Assembly: GCF_016464305.1 (NCBI RefSeq)
Contig: NZ_JAEIOJ010000010.1
Location: 1 to 64,000 of the forward strand
Direction: 5' to 3'
Origin: Umezawaea beigongshangensis
GTDB taxonomy: Bacteria > Actinomycetota > Actinomycetes > Mycobacteriales > Pseudonocardiaceae
Length of the DNA stretch: 64,000 nt
Both the position numbers and the translations under genes were made by a program. Shown here piece after piece: positions 44,460-52,831 of this stretch; within the stretch, counting starts at the first letter, position 1; each line of letters begins with the position of its first letter. The notes below the pieces were generated by a model. The model was not told the origin of the DNA. It saw only the letters and a list, made by a program, of their open reading frames with translations, and made no database searches.

Positions 44460-45961
44460 GCGAGCAGGGGTACGACCCCCGGACCGGGAAGCCGGTCGGC
44501 GAGCCCGTCGAGTCCACGTCGGACAGCGGGGTGGACGCCGTCGCCAGCGCGGCCGCCGCCGCGTTCGAGGCGTGGTCGGCCCGATCGGCCGCCGAGCGCG
44601 CCGCGGTGCTGGAGCAGGTCGCCGACGCGCTGGACGCCGAGTCGGAGCTGCTGGTCGCGACGGCCGACGGCGAGACCGCGCTCGGCGTGCCGCGCCTGAC
44701 GACCGAGCTGAAGCGCACCACCGACCAGCTCCGGCTGTTCGGCGAGGTGCTGCGCGAGGGCAGCTTCGCCGAGGCGACGATCGACTCGCCGAATCCGGAC
44801 ACCGTCCCGCCTCGCCCCGACCTGCGTCGCGTCCTGCGTCCACTGGGGACCGTCGCGGTGTTCTCCGCGAGCAACTTCCCGTTCGCGTTCTCCGTCGCGG
44901 GCGGGGACACCGCGTCCGCGCTCGCCGCGGGGTGCCCGGTCGTGGTGAAGGCGCACCCGTCGCACCCCGGCACGTCGCGCGAGACGGGCCGCGTCGTCAC
45001 GGCGGCCCTGCGCGCGGCCGGTGCGCCGGAGGGCCTGTTCGGCGTCGTGCACGGCACGGAGGCCGGTGTGGCGCTGGTGCGGCACCCCGCCGTGCGCGCG
45101 GTGGGCTTCACCGGCTCCACCGCCGGCGGCCGGGCGCTGTTCGACCTCGCGAACTCCCGGCCCGACCCGATCCCGTTCTACGGCGAGCTGGGCAGCGTGA
45201 ACCCGACCGTCGTGCTCCCCGGAGCCGCCGCGCACACCCCCGACGAGGTCGCCACCGGGTTCGCCGGGTCACTGGTGCTGGGCGTCGGGCAGTTCTGCAC
45301 CAGTCCGGGGCTGCTGTTCGCGCCCGCGTCGCTGCTGGAGCCCCTGGCGGCGGCCGTGAGCGGCGCGGCGGGCGGGCCGATGCTCAACGAGCGGATGAGC
45401 GGGGCCTACCGGTCCGGTGTGGACGAACTGGCGGCGAGCGGCCTGGTGACTCCCGCGGCGACGGGCTCGAAGCCCGAGGGCGGCTACGGCGTGGAGCCGC
45501 GCCTGTTCTCCGTGCCGATCGGGGTCTTCGCGGAGAACACGGAGAAGCTGACCGAGGAGCACTTCGGCCCGGCCGCGATCGTGGTGACCTACACCGAGGT
45601 GGACGAGCTGCTCGCGGTGCTGCCGACGCTGCCCGGTTCGCTGACCGCGACCGTGCACTCCTCCCCCGGCGAGCACGCGGTCGCCGGACGGGTGGCCGAG
45701 GTGCTGCGGCACGTGGCGGGCCGGCTGATCTTCAACGGCTGGCCGACGGGCGTGGCCGTGGCGTGGGGCACGCACCACGGCGGACCCTGGCCGTCGACGA
45801 CGAACCCGCTGCACACGTCGGTGGGCGCGACGTCGATCCGCCGGTGGCTGGCCCCGGTGACCTACCAGTCGTGGCCGGAGGACCTGCTGCCCGCGGAACT
45901 GCGCGACGCCAACCCGCTGGGCGTGCCGCGGCGCCGGGACGGTGTGCTCGGCACGGCCTGA
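44456..45961 (+). CDS. 2-Oxoglutarate semialdehyde dehydrogenase (aldehyde dehydrogenase family)
   Basis: NAD(P)-dependent aldehyde dehydrogenase of 501 residues. The active-site Asn is in FSASNFPFAFS, the Glu in YGELGSVNPTVV, and the catalytic Cys in GVGQFCTSPG. FTGSTAGGRALF gives the cofactor loop. The FPFAFSVAGGDTASALA pattern is that of the KGSADH group, which oxidises 2-oxoglutarate semialdehyde to 2-oxoglutarate. This is the last step after KdgD. The GTG overlaps the udh stop by four bases. Confidence 0.9.
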   Translation: MSEQGYDPRTGKPVGEPVESTSDSGVDAVASAAAAAFEAWSARSAAERAAVLEQVADALDAESELLVATADGETALGVPRLTTELKRTTDQLRLFGEVLREGSFAEATIDSPNPDTVPPRPDLRRVLRPLGTVAVFSASNFPFAFSVAGGDTASALAAGCPVVVKAHPSHPGTSRETGRVVTAALRAAGAPEGLFGVVHGTEAGVALVRHPAVRAVGFTGSTAGGRALFDLANSRPDPIPFYGELGSVNPTVVLPGAAAHTPDEVATGFAGSLVLGVGQFCTSPGLLFAPASLLEPLAAAVSGAAGGPMLNERMSGAYRSGVDELAASGLVTPAATGSKPEGGYGVEPRLFSVPIGVFAENTEKLTEEHFGPAAIVVTYTEVDELLAVLPTLPGSLTATVHSSPGEHAVAGRVAEVLRHVAGRLIFNGWPTGVAVAWGTHHGGPWPSTTNPLHTSVGATSIRRWLAPVTYQSWPEDLLPAELRDANPLGVPRRRDGVLGTA

Positions 45962-46112
45962 GCGACGGGAGCGGCGGAGGCGCGCGCCCGGCCGGACGTC
46001 ACAACCGGGTGCGCGCGTCGTGTGCGGCGTCACGCCTGTCATCCTCGACGAGGCGCGGCCGGACGAACTCCGGACGCGCTGCTCCGCAGTCCCCACCCCG
46101 AGGAGACCTCCC

Positions 46113-46940
46113 CTGTCCGCCAAGCCGACCGTCCTGTACGTCACCGATCTCGCCTACGAGGCGCGCGGGCGCAGGTACTGCGACGAAGACATCTTCCTGT
46201 CCTCCAGGCTGCGGGAGGACTTCACCGTCGCCCTGGCGCACCCGCGCGACGCGCTGGCGCTGGCCGACGGGTTCGACGTGGTCGTGGTGCGCAACAGCGG
46301 CCCGGTCGCACGTCACCGGGCCGAGTGGGAGGCGTTCCGCGAGCACGCCCTGCGGACCGGGACGCGGGTGTTCAACTCGCTCAAGGGCCGGGGGGACATG
46401 AACGGCAAGCAGTACCTGGCCGACCTGAGCGCCGAGGGCTACCCCGTCATCCCGACGGCCGACCGCGCCGGTGACCTGGACCGGCTGCCGCAGGTGGCGG
46501 AGTACGTGGTGAAGCCGCGGTTCGGCGCCGACTCGGAGGGCATCCGGTTCGTCGACCGGGCCGCGCTCGCGAGCGCGGACCTCGGCGACGTGCTGGTGCA
46601 GCCGAAGGTGGACTTCCGCTACGAGGTGTCGTTCTACTTCGTCGGCCAGGAGTTCCAGTACGCGCTGTACGCCCCGCACCCGGAGCGCCGCTGGGAGATG
46701 GACTGGTACGAGCCCGACGAGGCGGACATGGCCTTCGCCCGCCGGTTCGTGGAGTGGAACTCGGTGGAGCACGGCGTCCAGCGGGTCGACGCGTGCCGCA
46801 CGGACTCCGACGAGCTGCTGCTGGTGGAGCTGGAGGACCTGAACCCCTACCTGTCGCTGGACGCCCTGGACGACCGCACCCGCGAGACGTTCACCGCGGC
46901 GTTCGTGCGGGCGGTCCAGCACCTGCTCGCCTCGTCCTGA
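46113..46940 (+). CDS. ATP-grasp domain protein, substrate unknown
   Basis: Protein of about 275 residues. After an N-terminal strand-rich part (KPTVLYVTDLAYEARG) come ATP-grasp elements: NGKQYLADLSAEGYPVIPT, YVVKPRFGADSEGI, the lobe DVLVQPKVDFRYEVS and the metal-binding VELEDLNPYLSLD. Such enzymes join carboxylates to amines or thiols via acyl phosphates. The partner molecules are unknown. No ATG or GTG suits the ribosome site. A CTG at 46113 lies seven bases after GAGGAG, and the domain starts right there. A GTG at 46020 is the alternative, without a ribosome site. Confidence 0.78.
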   Translation: MSAKPTVLYVTDLAYEARGRRYCDEDIFLSSRLREDFTVALAHPRDALALADGFDVVVVRNSGPVARHRAEWEAFREHALRTGTRVFNSLKGRGDMNGKQYLADLSAEGYPVIPTADRAGDLDRLPQVAEYVVKPRFGADSEGIRFVDRAALASADLGDVLVQPKVDFRYEVSFYFVGQEFQYALYAPHPERRWEMDWYEPDEADMAFARRFVEWNSVEHGVQRVDACRTDSDELLLVELEDLNPYLSLDALDDRTRETFTAAFVRAVQHLLASS

Positions 46941-46944
46941 CGGC

Positions 46945-48291
46945 TCACCGGGCGGGCTCCGCGACGGCGGCGCCCGCCCGTGCCGCGCCCCGCGCGCGCT
47001 CGGCCGCCACCTCCCGCAGGTAGGCGAGGTAGTCGACCTGGATCGTGTGGCGCTTCGACGCCACGTAGCGGCGGGCCAGCGACGCGCGGTAGCGGCGGAT
47101 CTCCGCGAGCATCTCCGCGCGCGGCGGCAACGCGGCCCTGCCCTGGAGGAGGTCGGCCACCCACTCGGCCTGCGCCTCCGCCAGCGGCATGATCGCTCCC
47201 AGCGGCTGGATCAGGCCGAGGAAGTACAGGCCGGGGTGCCGCGGGTCGACCACGCGCCGGTACAGCGACACCTCGTCGTCGCGCACGGGCGTGGTGTCCT
47301 CGTCGAGGAACGGCAGCGAGATCCGGTAGCCCGTGCAGTAGACGACGGCGTCGATCTCCTCCGCGGTCCCGTCGGCGAAGTGCACCACGCCCCCGTCGAA
47401 GCGGGCCACCACGGGCTTCACGGTGATGTCGCCGTGGCCGAGCCGGGTCAGCAGGTCGTCGGAGATCGTCGGGTGGGCGGACATGACGGGGTGGTCCGGC
47501 TCGGGCAGGCCGTAGTCCGACACCCGGCCGCGGGCCAGGCGCAGCATCAGGCCCAGCGTGAGCCGGTGCGCCCACAGCGGCGTCCGCCGCGCGAGCCAGG
47601 ACGTGGTCAGGTGGTCGGTCGGCGTGCCGAACAGGTACTTGGGCAGCACGTGAGCTCCCCGGCGCATCGCCAGGAACGTCCGCGCCGACACCCGCGAGGT
47701 CTCCACCGCGATGTCGCACGCGGAGTTGCCGATGCCCAGCACCAGCACGCGCTTGCCGGCGTACGGCTCCGGCGTCCGGTAGGAGTGCGCGTGCACCTGC
47801 TGACCGGTGAACGCGTCGGCTCCGGGGAAGGCCGGTTCCGGCCAGCGGGGGTCCCAGTGGTGGCCGTTGGCGACGAGCACGGCCCGGTAGTCGCGGACGC
47901 TCTCCTCGCCGCTGTCGCGGTTGCGGGCGGTGACCCGGTACCCGCCGCCGTCGAGGGGACGTACGCGCACGACCTCGGTGCGGAACCGGATGTGCCCGGC
48001 GAAGCCGTGGTGGGCGACGAAGTCGTCGAAGTAGCGGGCGATCTGGAAGTGGCTGGGGTAGGACGGCAGGTCCTTCGGCATGGGGAACGACCGGTACTCC
48101 ATGATCTCCCTGGAGGTGTTGATGTGCAGGGAGCGGTACGCGGCGGACATGCCGTTGTCGTTGAGGTAGCGCCAGTTGCCCCCGACGCTCGACCCCGTCT
48201 CGAAGCAGTCGAACGGCACGCCGCGCGCGTGCAGGACCTGGCAGGCGGCGATGCCGGACGACCCGGCCCCGATGACGCACACTCGATCCAC
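46945..48291 (-). CDS. Flavin-containing monooxygenase
   Basis: Class B flavin monooxygenase of 448 residues using NADPH and oxygen. The FAD motif is VCVIGAGSSGIAACQVL, the family fingerprint FTGQQVHAHSY (F-x-G-x3-H-x3-Y), and the NADPH motif VLVLGIGNSACDIAVE. TGYRISLPFLDED ends the second nucleotide domain. Substrates are soft nucleophiles or ketones; none can be named. The start GTG (VDRVCVIG) has GGGGAG six bases before it. It is divergent from a TetR regulator, whose operators lie between them. Its stop is four bases from that of the convergent ATP-grasp gene. Confidence 0.9.
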   Translation of the reverse strand: MDRVCVIGAGSSGIAACQVLHARGVPFDCFETGSSVGGNWRYLNDNGMSAAYRSLHINTSREIMEYRSFPMPKDLPSYPSHFQIARYFDDFVAHHGFAGHIRFRTEVVRVRPLDGGGYRVTARNRDSGEESVRDYRAVLVANGHHWDPRWPEPAFPGADAFTGQQVHAHSYRTPEPYAGKRVLVLGIGNSACDIAVETSRVSARTFLAMRRGAHVLPKYLFGTPTDHLTTSWLARRTPLWAHRLTLGLMLRLARGRVSDYGLPEPDHPVMSAHPTISDDLLTRLGHGDITVKPVVARFDGGVVHFADGTAEEIDAVVYCTGYRISLPFLDEDTTPVRDDEVSLYRRVVDPRHPGLYFLGLIQPLGAIMPLAEAQAEWVADLLQGRAALPPRAEMLAEIRRYRASLARRYVASKRHTIQVDYLAYLREVAAERARGAARAGAAVAEPAR

Positions 48292-48311
48292 GTCGATCTC
48301 CCCGCATGATG

Positions 48312-48356
48312 TGACCAGGTGGTCATTCGCAGGATCGTCAGCCACGGGCGATCCTG
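48312..48356. promoter_or_regulatory. TetR operators and monooxygenase promoter
   Basis: TGACCA-GG-TGGTCA (48312-48325) is a perfect 14-base operator. CAGGATCG (48330-48337) and CGATCCTG (48349-48356) form 8-bp arms 11 bases apart. On the minus strand TTGACA (plus 48355-48360) and GATCCT (plus 48331-48336), 18 bases apart, could be the promoter of the monooxygenase gene. TetR bound to either repeat would block it. Confidence 0.6.
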
Positions 48357-48396
48357 TCAAGAGACGATCACCCGAACGGCCCAGGAGGACGCGGCA

Positions 48397-49041
48397 GTGC
48401 CGACAAGCACGTGGGACAACCTCTCGGCAGAGCGCAGGCAGCGAGTGCTGCGCGCGGCCATGACCGAGTTCGGCAGGCACGGCTACTCGGCCGGCAGTCT
48501 CAACGTGGTGGCCCGCGAGGCGGGCGTCGCGAAGGGATCGCTCTTCCAGTACTTCACCGGCAAGCTCGACTTCTTCGCCCACGTGGCCGAGCAGACGTCG
48601 CTGACCGTCCGGGCGGAGATGGAGACGTGGCTGCGCGGACCGCGTCCCGGCCAGACGTTCTCGGAGTTCCTCGTCGAGGCGCTGCTCGCCTGGATCGACT
48701 ACTTCGCCGAGCACCCGCTGGAGCGCGGCGTGACGGCCGCGACGAACCTGGAGATCGACCCCGAGGTGCGCCGCGTCGTCCGGGACACGGCCCACGAGCA
48801 GTACCTCAGCGGTCTGCGTCCGATGCTGGCCGGAGCGCGGAGCGCGGGGCTGCTCGCGCCGGACGCCGACCTGGAGGCGCTGACGGCCCTGCTCCTGCTG
48901 CTGCTCCCGCACCTGGCCCTGGCCCCGTTCGACCCCGGTTTCGACGCGGTGTTCGGCCTGTGCACCACATCGGGTGAAGATCGTCGGAATGCGGTCCAGC
49001 GCCTGGTGAAGGGCCTTCTGGGCGGTGTCGAACCCGCCTGA
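48397..49041 (+). CDS. TetR-family transcriptional regulator
   Basis: Repressor of 214 residues. The N-terminal helix-turn-helix is RVLRAAMTEFGRHGYSAGSL followed by VAREAGVAKGSLFQYF. The helical C-terminal ligand domain has no known effector. It probably controls the divergent flavin monooxygenase and itself, and perhaps the exporter genes that follow. The GTG at 48397 has an AGGAGG about nine bases upstream. Confidence 0.92.
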   Translation: MPTSTWDNLSAERRQRVLRAAMTEFGRHGYSAGSLNVVAREAGVAKGSLFQYFTGKLDFFAHVAEQTSLTVRAEMETWLRGPRPGQTFSEFLVEALLAWIDYFAEHPLERGVTAATNLEIDPEVRRVVRDTAHEQYLSGLRPMLAGARSAGLLAPDADLEALTALLLLLLPHLALAPFDPGFDAVFGLCTTSGEDRRNAVQRLVKGLLGGVEPA

Positions 49042-49091
49042 TCCGGGTGTTCGGCGCGCTTGTCGTCGGTGTCCGGGCCCATCATCGGCGC

Positions 49092-50060
49092 ATGGCAGAC
49101 GCGATCGTGGCGGAGGGGCTGGTCAAGCGGTACGGGTCCGTCGTCGCTCTGGACGGGCTGGACCTGGTGGTGCCGGAGGGCACGATCACGGGACTGCTCG
49201 GACCGAACGGCGCGGGCAAGACGACGGCGGTGCGCGTGTTCACCACGCTGCTCCAGCAGGACGCCGGCCGGGCCACCGTCGCCGGGCTCGACGTGGTGAC
49301 CGACGCGACGGCGCTGCGCGGCCGCATCGGCCTGTCCGGGCAGTACGCGGCGGTCGACGAGAACCTGACGGGGTTCGAGAACCTCGACATGGTCGGCCGG
49401 CTGTACCACCTGGGGAAGAAGCGCAGCCGGGAGCGCTCCCGCGAGCTGCTGGAGCGCTTCGACCTCGTGGAGGCGGCCGACCGCCCGACGAAGGGCTACT
49501 CCGGCGGCATGCGGCGCCGGCTCGACCTGGCCGCCGCGCTGGTGGCCGAACCGTCGGTGCTGTTCCTCGACGAGCCGACGACGGGCCTCGACCCGCGCAG
49601 CCGGCTCGGCATGTGGGACGTGATCGCGGAACTGGTGGCCGGGGGCACGACGCTGCTGCTGACCACGCAGTACCTGGAGGAGGCCGATCGGCTGGCCGAC
49701 CAGATCGCCGTGATCGACCGCGGGAGGGTCATCGCGGAGGGCACGGCGGACCAGCTCAAGGACCAGGTCGGGGGCGAGCGCCTGGAGCTGTCGGTCGGCT
49801 CGGCCAGGGACGTCGCGACGGCCGGGTCGGCACTGGCCCGGCTCGCCATCGGCGAGATCGTCGTCGACGACCGCGGCCACCGGCTGACCGTGCCGGTGAC
49901 CGGTGGGGCGCCCGTGCTGGTCGAGGCGATCCGCCTGCTCGACGGCGAGGGCGTGAAGGTGCTGGACGTGGGGCTGCGCAGACCGACGCTGGACGACGTG
50001 TTCCTGGCCCTCACCGGCCACGGGGCCGAGGAGAGCACGACCGGGGGGAGTGCGGGATGA
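49092..50060 (+). CDS. DrrA-type ABC exporter ATP-binding protein
   Basis: ATPase of 322 residues in the daunorubicin-resistance family. Walker A is LLGPNGAGKTTAVRVF, the signature YSGGMRRRLDLAAAL, Walker B VLFLDEPTTGLDP, and the family C-terminal DUF4162-like region ends with LRRPTLDDVFLALTGHG. It powers export of hydrophobic compounds through the next gene product. The ATG has no ribosome site, but CATCAT lies exactly six bases before it, indicating a leaderless start 50 bases after the TetR gene. Confidence 0.93.
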   Translation: MADAIVAEGLVKRYGSVVALDGLDLVVPEGTITGLLGPNGAGKTTAVRVFTTLLQQDAGRATVAGLDVVTDATALRGRIGLSGQYAAVDENLTGFENLDMVGRLYHLGKKRSRERSRELLERFDLVEAADRPTKGYSGGMRRRLDLAAALVAEPSVLFLDEPTTGLDPRSRLGMWDVIAELVAGGTTLLLTTQYLEEADRLADQIAVIDRGRVIAEGTADQLKDQVGGERLELSVGSARDVATAGSALARLAIGEIVVDDRGHRLTVPVTGGAPVLVEAIRLLDGEGVKVLDVGLRRPTLDDVFLALTGHGAEESTTGGSAG

Positions 50061-50860
50061 ACGGGTTCGCGCAGGCGCTGGGTGACGGGGCCGTGGTCGC
50101 CAAGCGGAATCTCATCAAGATCAAGCGGGTGCCCGACCTGCTGGTCTTCTCGACGCTCTCGCCGATCATGTTCGTGCTGCTGTTCGCCTACGTCTTCGGC
50201 AGCGCGATCGAGGTGCCGGGCGTCGACTACCGCGAGTTCCTCATGGCGGGCATCTTCAGCCAGACCGTGCTGTTCGGCGCGACCATCACCGGCAGCGGGC
50301 TCGCCGAGGACATCCAGAAGGGCGTCATCGACAGGTTCAGGTCGCTGCCCATGGCGCGCTCGGCCGTGCTGGTCGGCCGCACCACGAGCGACCTGGTGAA
50401 CAACGCGCTGGTGATCGTCGTGATGTCGCTGACCGGCCTCGTCGTCGGCTGGCGCATCCACTCGTCCGTCTGGGAGGCGCTCGCCGGCTTCGGCCTGCTG
50501 CTGCTGTTCGCCTACGCGTTCTCCTGGGGCATGGCGATCGTGGGGCTGGTGGTGCGCAGCCCCGAGGTGTTCAACAACGCGAGCTTCATCGCGATCTTCC
50601 CGCTGACGTTCGTCGCGAACACCTTCGTCGGCACCGCGAACCTGCCCGGCGTGCTCAAGACCGTCGCCGAGTGGAACCCGGTGTCGGCGGTGACCCAGGC
50701 CGCGCGGGAGCTGTTCGGCAACACCAACCCCGCGGTGCCGCCGCCGGACGCGTGGCCGCTGCGCCACTCCGTGCTCGCCTCGCTGCTCTGGATCGCGGTG
50801 TTCCTGGTGGTGTTCGTGCCGCTGGCGATCCGTCAGTACCGCAGGGCCGTCAGCCGCTGA
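50057..50860 (+). CDS. DrrB-type ABC exporter permease
   Basis: ABC-2 type membrane protein of 267 residues with six hydrophobic segments. The conserved N-terminal part has LLVFSTLSPIMFVLLFAYVFG, then FRSLPMARSAVLVGR and NTFVGTANLPGVLKTVAEWNP. It would form the channel for DrrA. The exported compound may be a drug or the monooxygenase product. The ATG overlaps the ATPase stop as ATGA. Confidence 0.92.
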   Translation: MNGFAQALGDGAVVAKRNLIKIKRVPDLLVFSTLSPIMFVLLFAYVFGSAIEVPGVDYREFLMAGIFSQTVLFGATITGSGLAEDIQKGVIDRFRSLPMARSAVLVGRTTSDLVNNALVIVVMSLTGLVVGWRIHSSVWEALAGFGLLLLFAYAFSWGMAIVGLVVRSPEVFNNASFIAIFPLTFVANTFVGTANLPGVLKTVAEWNPVSAVTQAARELFGNTNPAVPPPDAWPLRHSVLASLLWIAVFLVVFVPLAIRQYRRAVSR

Positions 50861-50910
50861 CGCCGGGAAATCCCGGTGCGGTGCCGGGTTCGCCGACCTA
50901 GCCTGGTGGC

Positions 50911-52089
50911 ATGGCAGCGACGACCGTCCGCGGACAGCACGTGGACATTCGCATGTGGACCCGTCCCGAGGACGTGGAGCCGCAGGCGATGCAGCAACTG
51001 CGCAACATCTCCGCGCTGCCCTGGGCCGTGAAGCACGTGGCCGTGATGCCCGACGTGCACTACGGCAAGGGGGCGACGGTGGGCTCGGTCATCGCCCTGC
51101 GCGACGCCGTCTCACCGGCCGCCGTCGGGGTGGACATCGGCTGCGGCATGACCGCGGTCCGCACGTCGCTGACCGCCGACGACCTCCCCGAGGACCTGCA
51201 CCGCCTCCGCACGAAGATCGAGGCCGCCGTGCCGGTCGGCTTCGGCCAGCACCGGGAGGCCGCGTTCGGCGGTCGCGACGCGGGTGACTGGGAGCGCTTC
51301 TGGAAGGGCTTCGACGACCTCACCCCCGCCGTGCGGGCACGCGGTGAGCGGGCCGTGCGGCAGATGGGCACGCTGGGCGGCGGCAACCACTTCCTGGAGG
51401 TGTGCCTGGACTCCGGCCAGCGGGTCTGGGTGATGCTGCACTCCGGTTCGCGCAACATCGGCAACGAGCTGGCCCAGCACCACATCGAGGTCGCCCGCGG
51501 TCTCGCGCACAACTCCGCGCTGCCCGACCCGGACCTCGCGGTCTTCCTGGCCGGCACGCCGCAGATGGCCGCGTACCGCCACGACCTGTACTGGGCGCAG
51601 GACTACGCCCGCCGCAACAGGTCGGTGATGCTGCGGCTCGTCTGCGACGTGCTGCGCGGGGAGTTCCGGCAGATCGGGTTCGACGAGCCGATCTCCTGCC
51701 ACCACAACTACGTGGCCGAGGAGACCCACTTCGGCGAGGACGTCCTGGTCACCCGCAAGGGCGCGATCCGCGCCGGACGCGGGGAGCTGGGCATCATCCC
51801 CGGCTCGATGGGCACCGGTTCCTACATCGTGCGCGGTCTGGGCAACCCGGACTCCTTCGAGTCCGCGTCGCACGGCGCCGGGCGGCGCATGTCCCGCAAC
51901 AAGGCGCGCAAGACGTTCACCACCGCCGACCTCGCGGCGCAGACCGCGGGGGTGGAGTGCCGCAAGGACTCCGGTGTGGTCGACGAGATCCCCGGCGCCT
52001 ACAAGGACATCGACGAGGTCATCGCGAACCAGGACGACCTGGTGGAGGTCGTCGCGAAGCTGAAGCAGGTCATCTGCGTCAAGGGGTGA
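50911..52089 (+). CDS. rtcB: RtcB-family RNA ligase
   Basis: Manganese- and GTP-dependent ligase of 392 residues that joins 2',3'-cyclic-phosphate RNA ends to 5'-hydroxyl ends. Metal and guanylation residues are visible: MPDVHYGKGATVG, VGVDIGCGMTAV, GGGNHFLEV, LHSGSRNIG, CHHNYVAEE and ASHGAGR, and the C-terminal VCVKG. The length is that of bacterial RtcB. No rtcA or rtcR is nearby, so it is probably for RNA repair. TAGCCT lies six bases before the ATG, a leaderless signal. Confidence 0.94.
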   Translation: MAATTVRGQHVDIRMWTRPEDVEPQAMQQLRNISALPWAVKHVAVMPDVHYGKGATVGSVIALRDAVSPAAVGVDIGCGMTAVRTSLTADDLPEDLHRLRTKIEAAVPVGFGQHREAAFGGRDAGDWERFWKGFDDLTPAVRARGERAVRQMGTLGGGNHFLEVCLDSGQRVWVMLHSGSRNIGNELAQHHIEVARGLAHNSALPDPDLAVFLAGTPQMAAYRHDLYWAQDYARRNRSVMLRLVCDVLRGEFRQIGFDEPISCHHNYVAEETHFGEDVLVTRKGAIRAGRGELGIIPGSMGTGSYIVRGLGNPDSFESASHGAGRRMSRNKARKTFTTADLAAQTAGVECRKDSGVVDEIPGAYKDIDEVIANQDDLVEVVAKLKQVICVKG

Positions 52090-52228
52090 GAGGCGACGCC
52101 GGGACGGCCGGCGGGGCGCCGGGCGGCGTTGAGCTACCCGGAGCAACCTGCCGGGCGGAGGTTTGCCGTCGCACCGCGCACGGCTATCCCCGCGTCGTCC
52201 CCACTCCTCCCAGCTCAAGGAGGCTGCG

Positions 52229-52831
52229 ATGTCCACCGGCGCAGTCATCGGCATCGTGATCGCCGTGCTGGTCGCGCTCGCGGTAGGAGCAGTGCTCCTG
52301 CGCAAGGCGCGGCAGCGGCAGCGACTCCGCTCGACGTTCGGCCCCGAGTACGAGCGGACCGTCGAGGGCAGCGACAACCGCACCGCGGCCGAGAAGGAAC
52401 TCGCCCAGCGGGAGAAGGAGCACGCGAAGCTCGACCTGCGCCCGCTCACCCCCGAGGTGCGCGACAGCTACTCCCGGCACTGGACCACGGTGCAAGAGAA
52501 GTTCGTCGACGACCCCAGCGGAGCCGTCGGCGACGCCGACCGGCTCGTCACCGACCTCATGGCCGAGCGCGGGTACCCGACCGACGGCTACGAGAAGCAG
52601 GCGAGCCTGCTGTCCGTCGAGCACTCCCGCACCCTGGAGCACTACCGGGCCGCGCACGACATCTCCCAGCGGCAGGACCGCGGTGAGGCGTCGACGGAGG
52701 ACCTGAGGAACGCCATGGTGCACTACCGCACCCTCTTCGAAGACCTCTTGCACACAGGCGCCACCTCCGAGGGCGCCGCGCGGCACGGCGACGCGGTGCC
52801 GCACGACGCGAAGGGAGAGAGCAGTGTCTGA
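52229..52831 (+). CDS. Membrane-anchored protein with an FVDDP domain
   Basis: Protein of 200 residues. A single transmembrane helix (residues 5-24, VIGIVIAVLVALAVGAVLL) and a basic stretch are followed by a charged linker. The C-terminal domain (80-174) has YSRHWTTVQEKFVDDPSGAV, ADRLVTDLM and ASTEDLRNAMVHYRTLFEDLL. Function unknown. The same domain pattern recurs in the overlapping next gene. The ATG has aaggagg upstream. Confidence 0.85.
   Translation: MSTGAVIGIVIAVLVALAVGAVLLRKARQRQRLRSTFGPEYERTVEGSDNRTAAEKELAQREKEHAKLDLRPLTPEVRDSYSRHWTTVQEKFVDDPSGAVGDADRLVTDLMAERGYPTDGYEKQASLLSVEHSRTLEHYRAAHDISQRQDRGEASTEDLRNAMVHYRTLFEDLLHTGATSEGAARHGDAVPHDAKGESSV

Noticed and set aside
49092-50860. DrrAB as the edge of an antibiotic gene cluster
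   Set aside because: No polyketide, peptide or terpene synthesis gene lies within the window, and RtcB follows directly.
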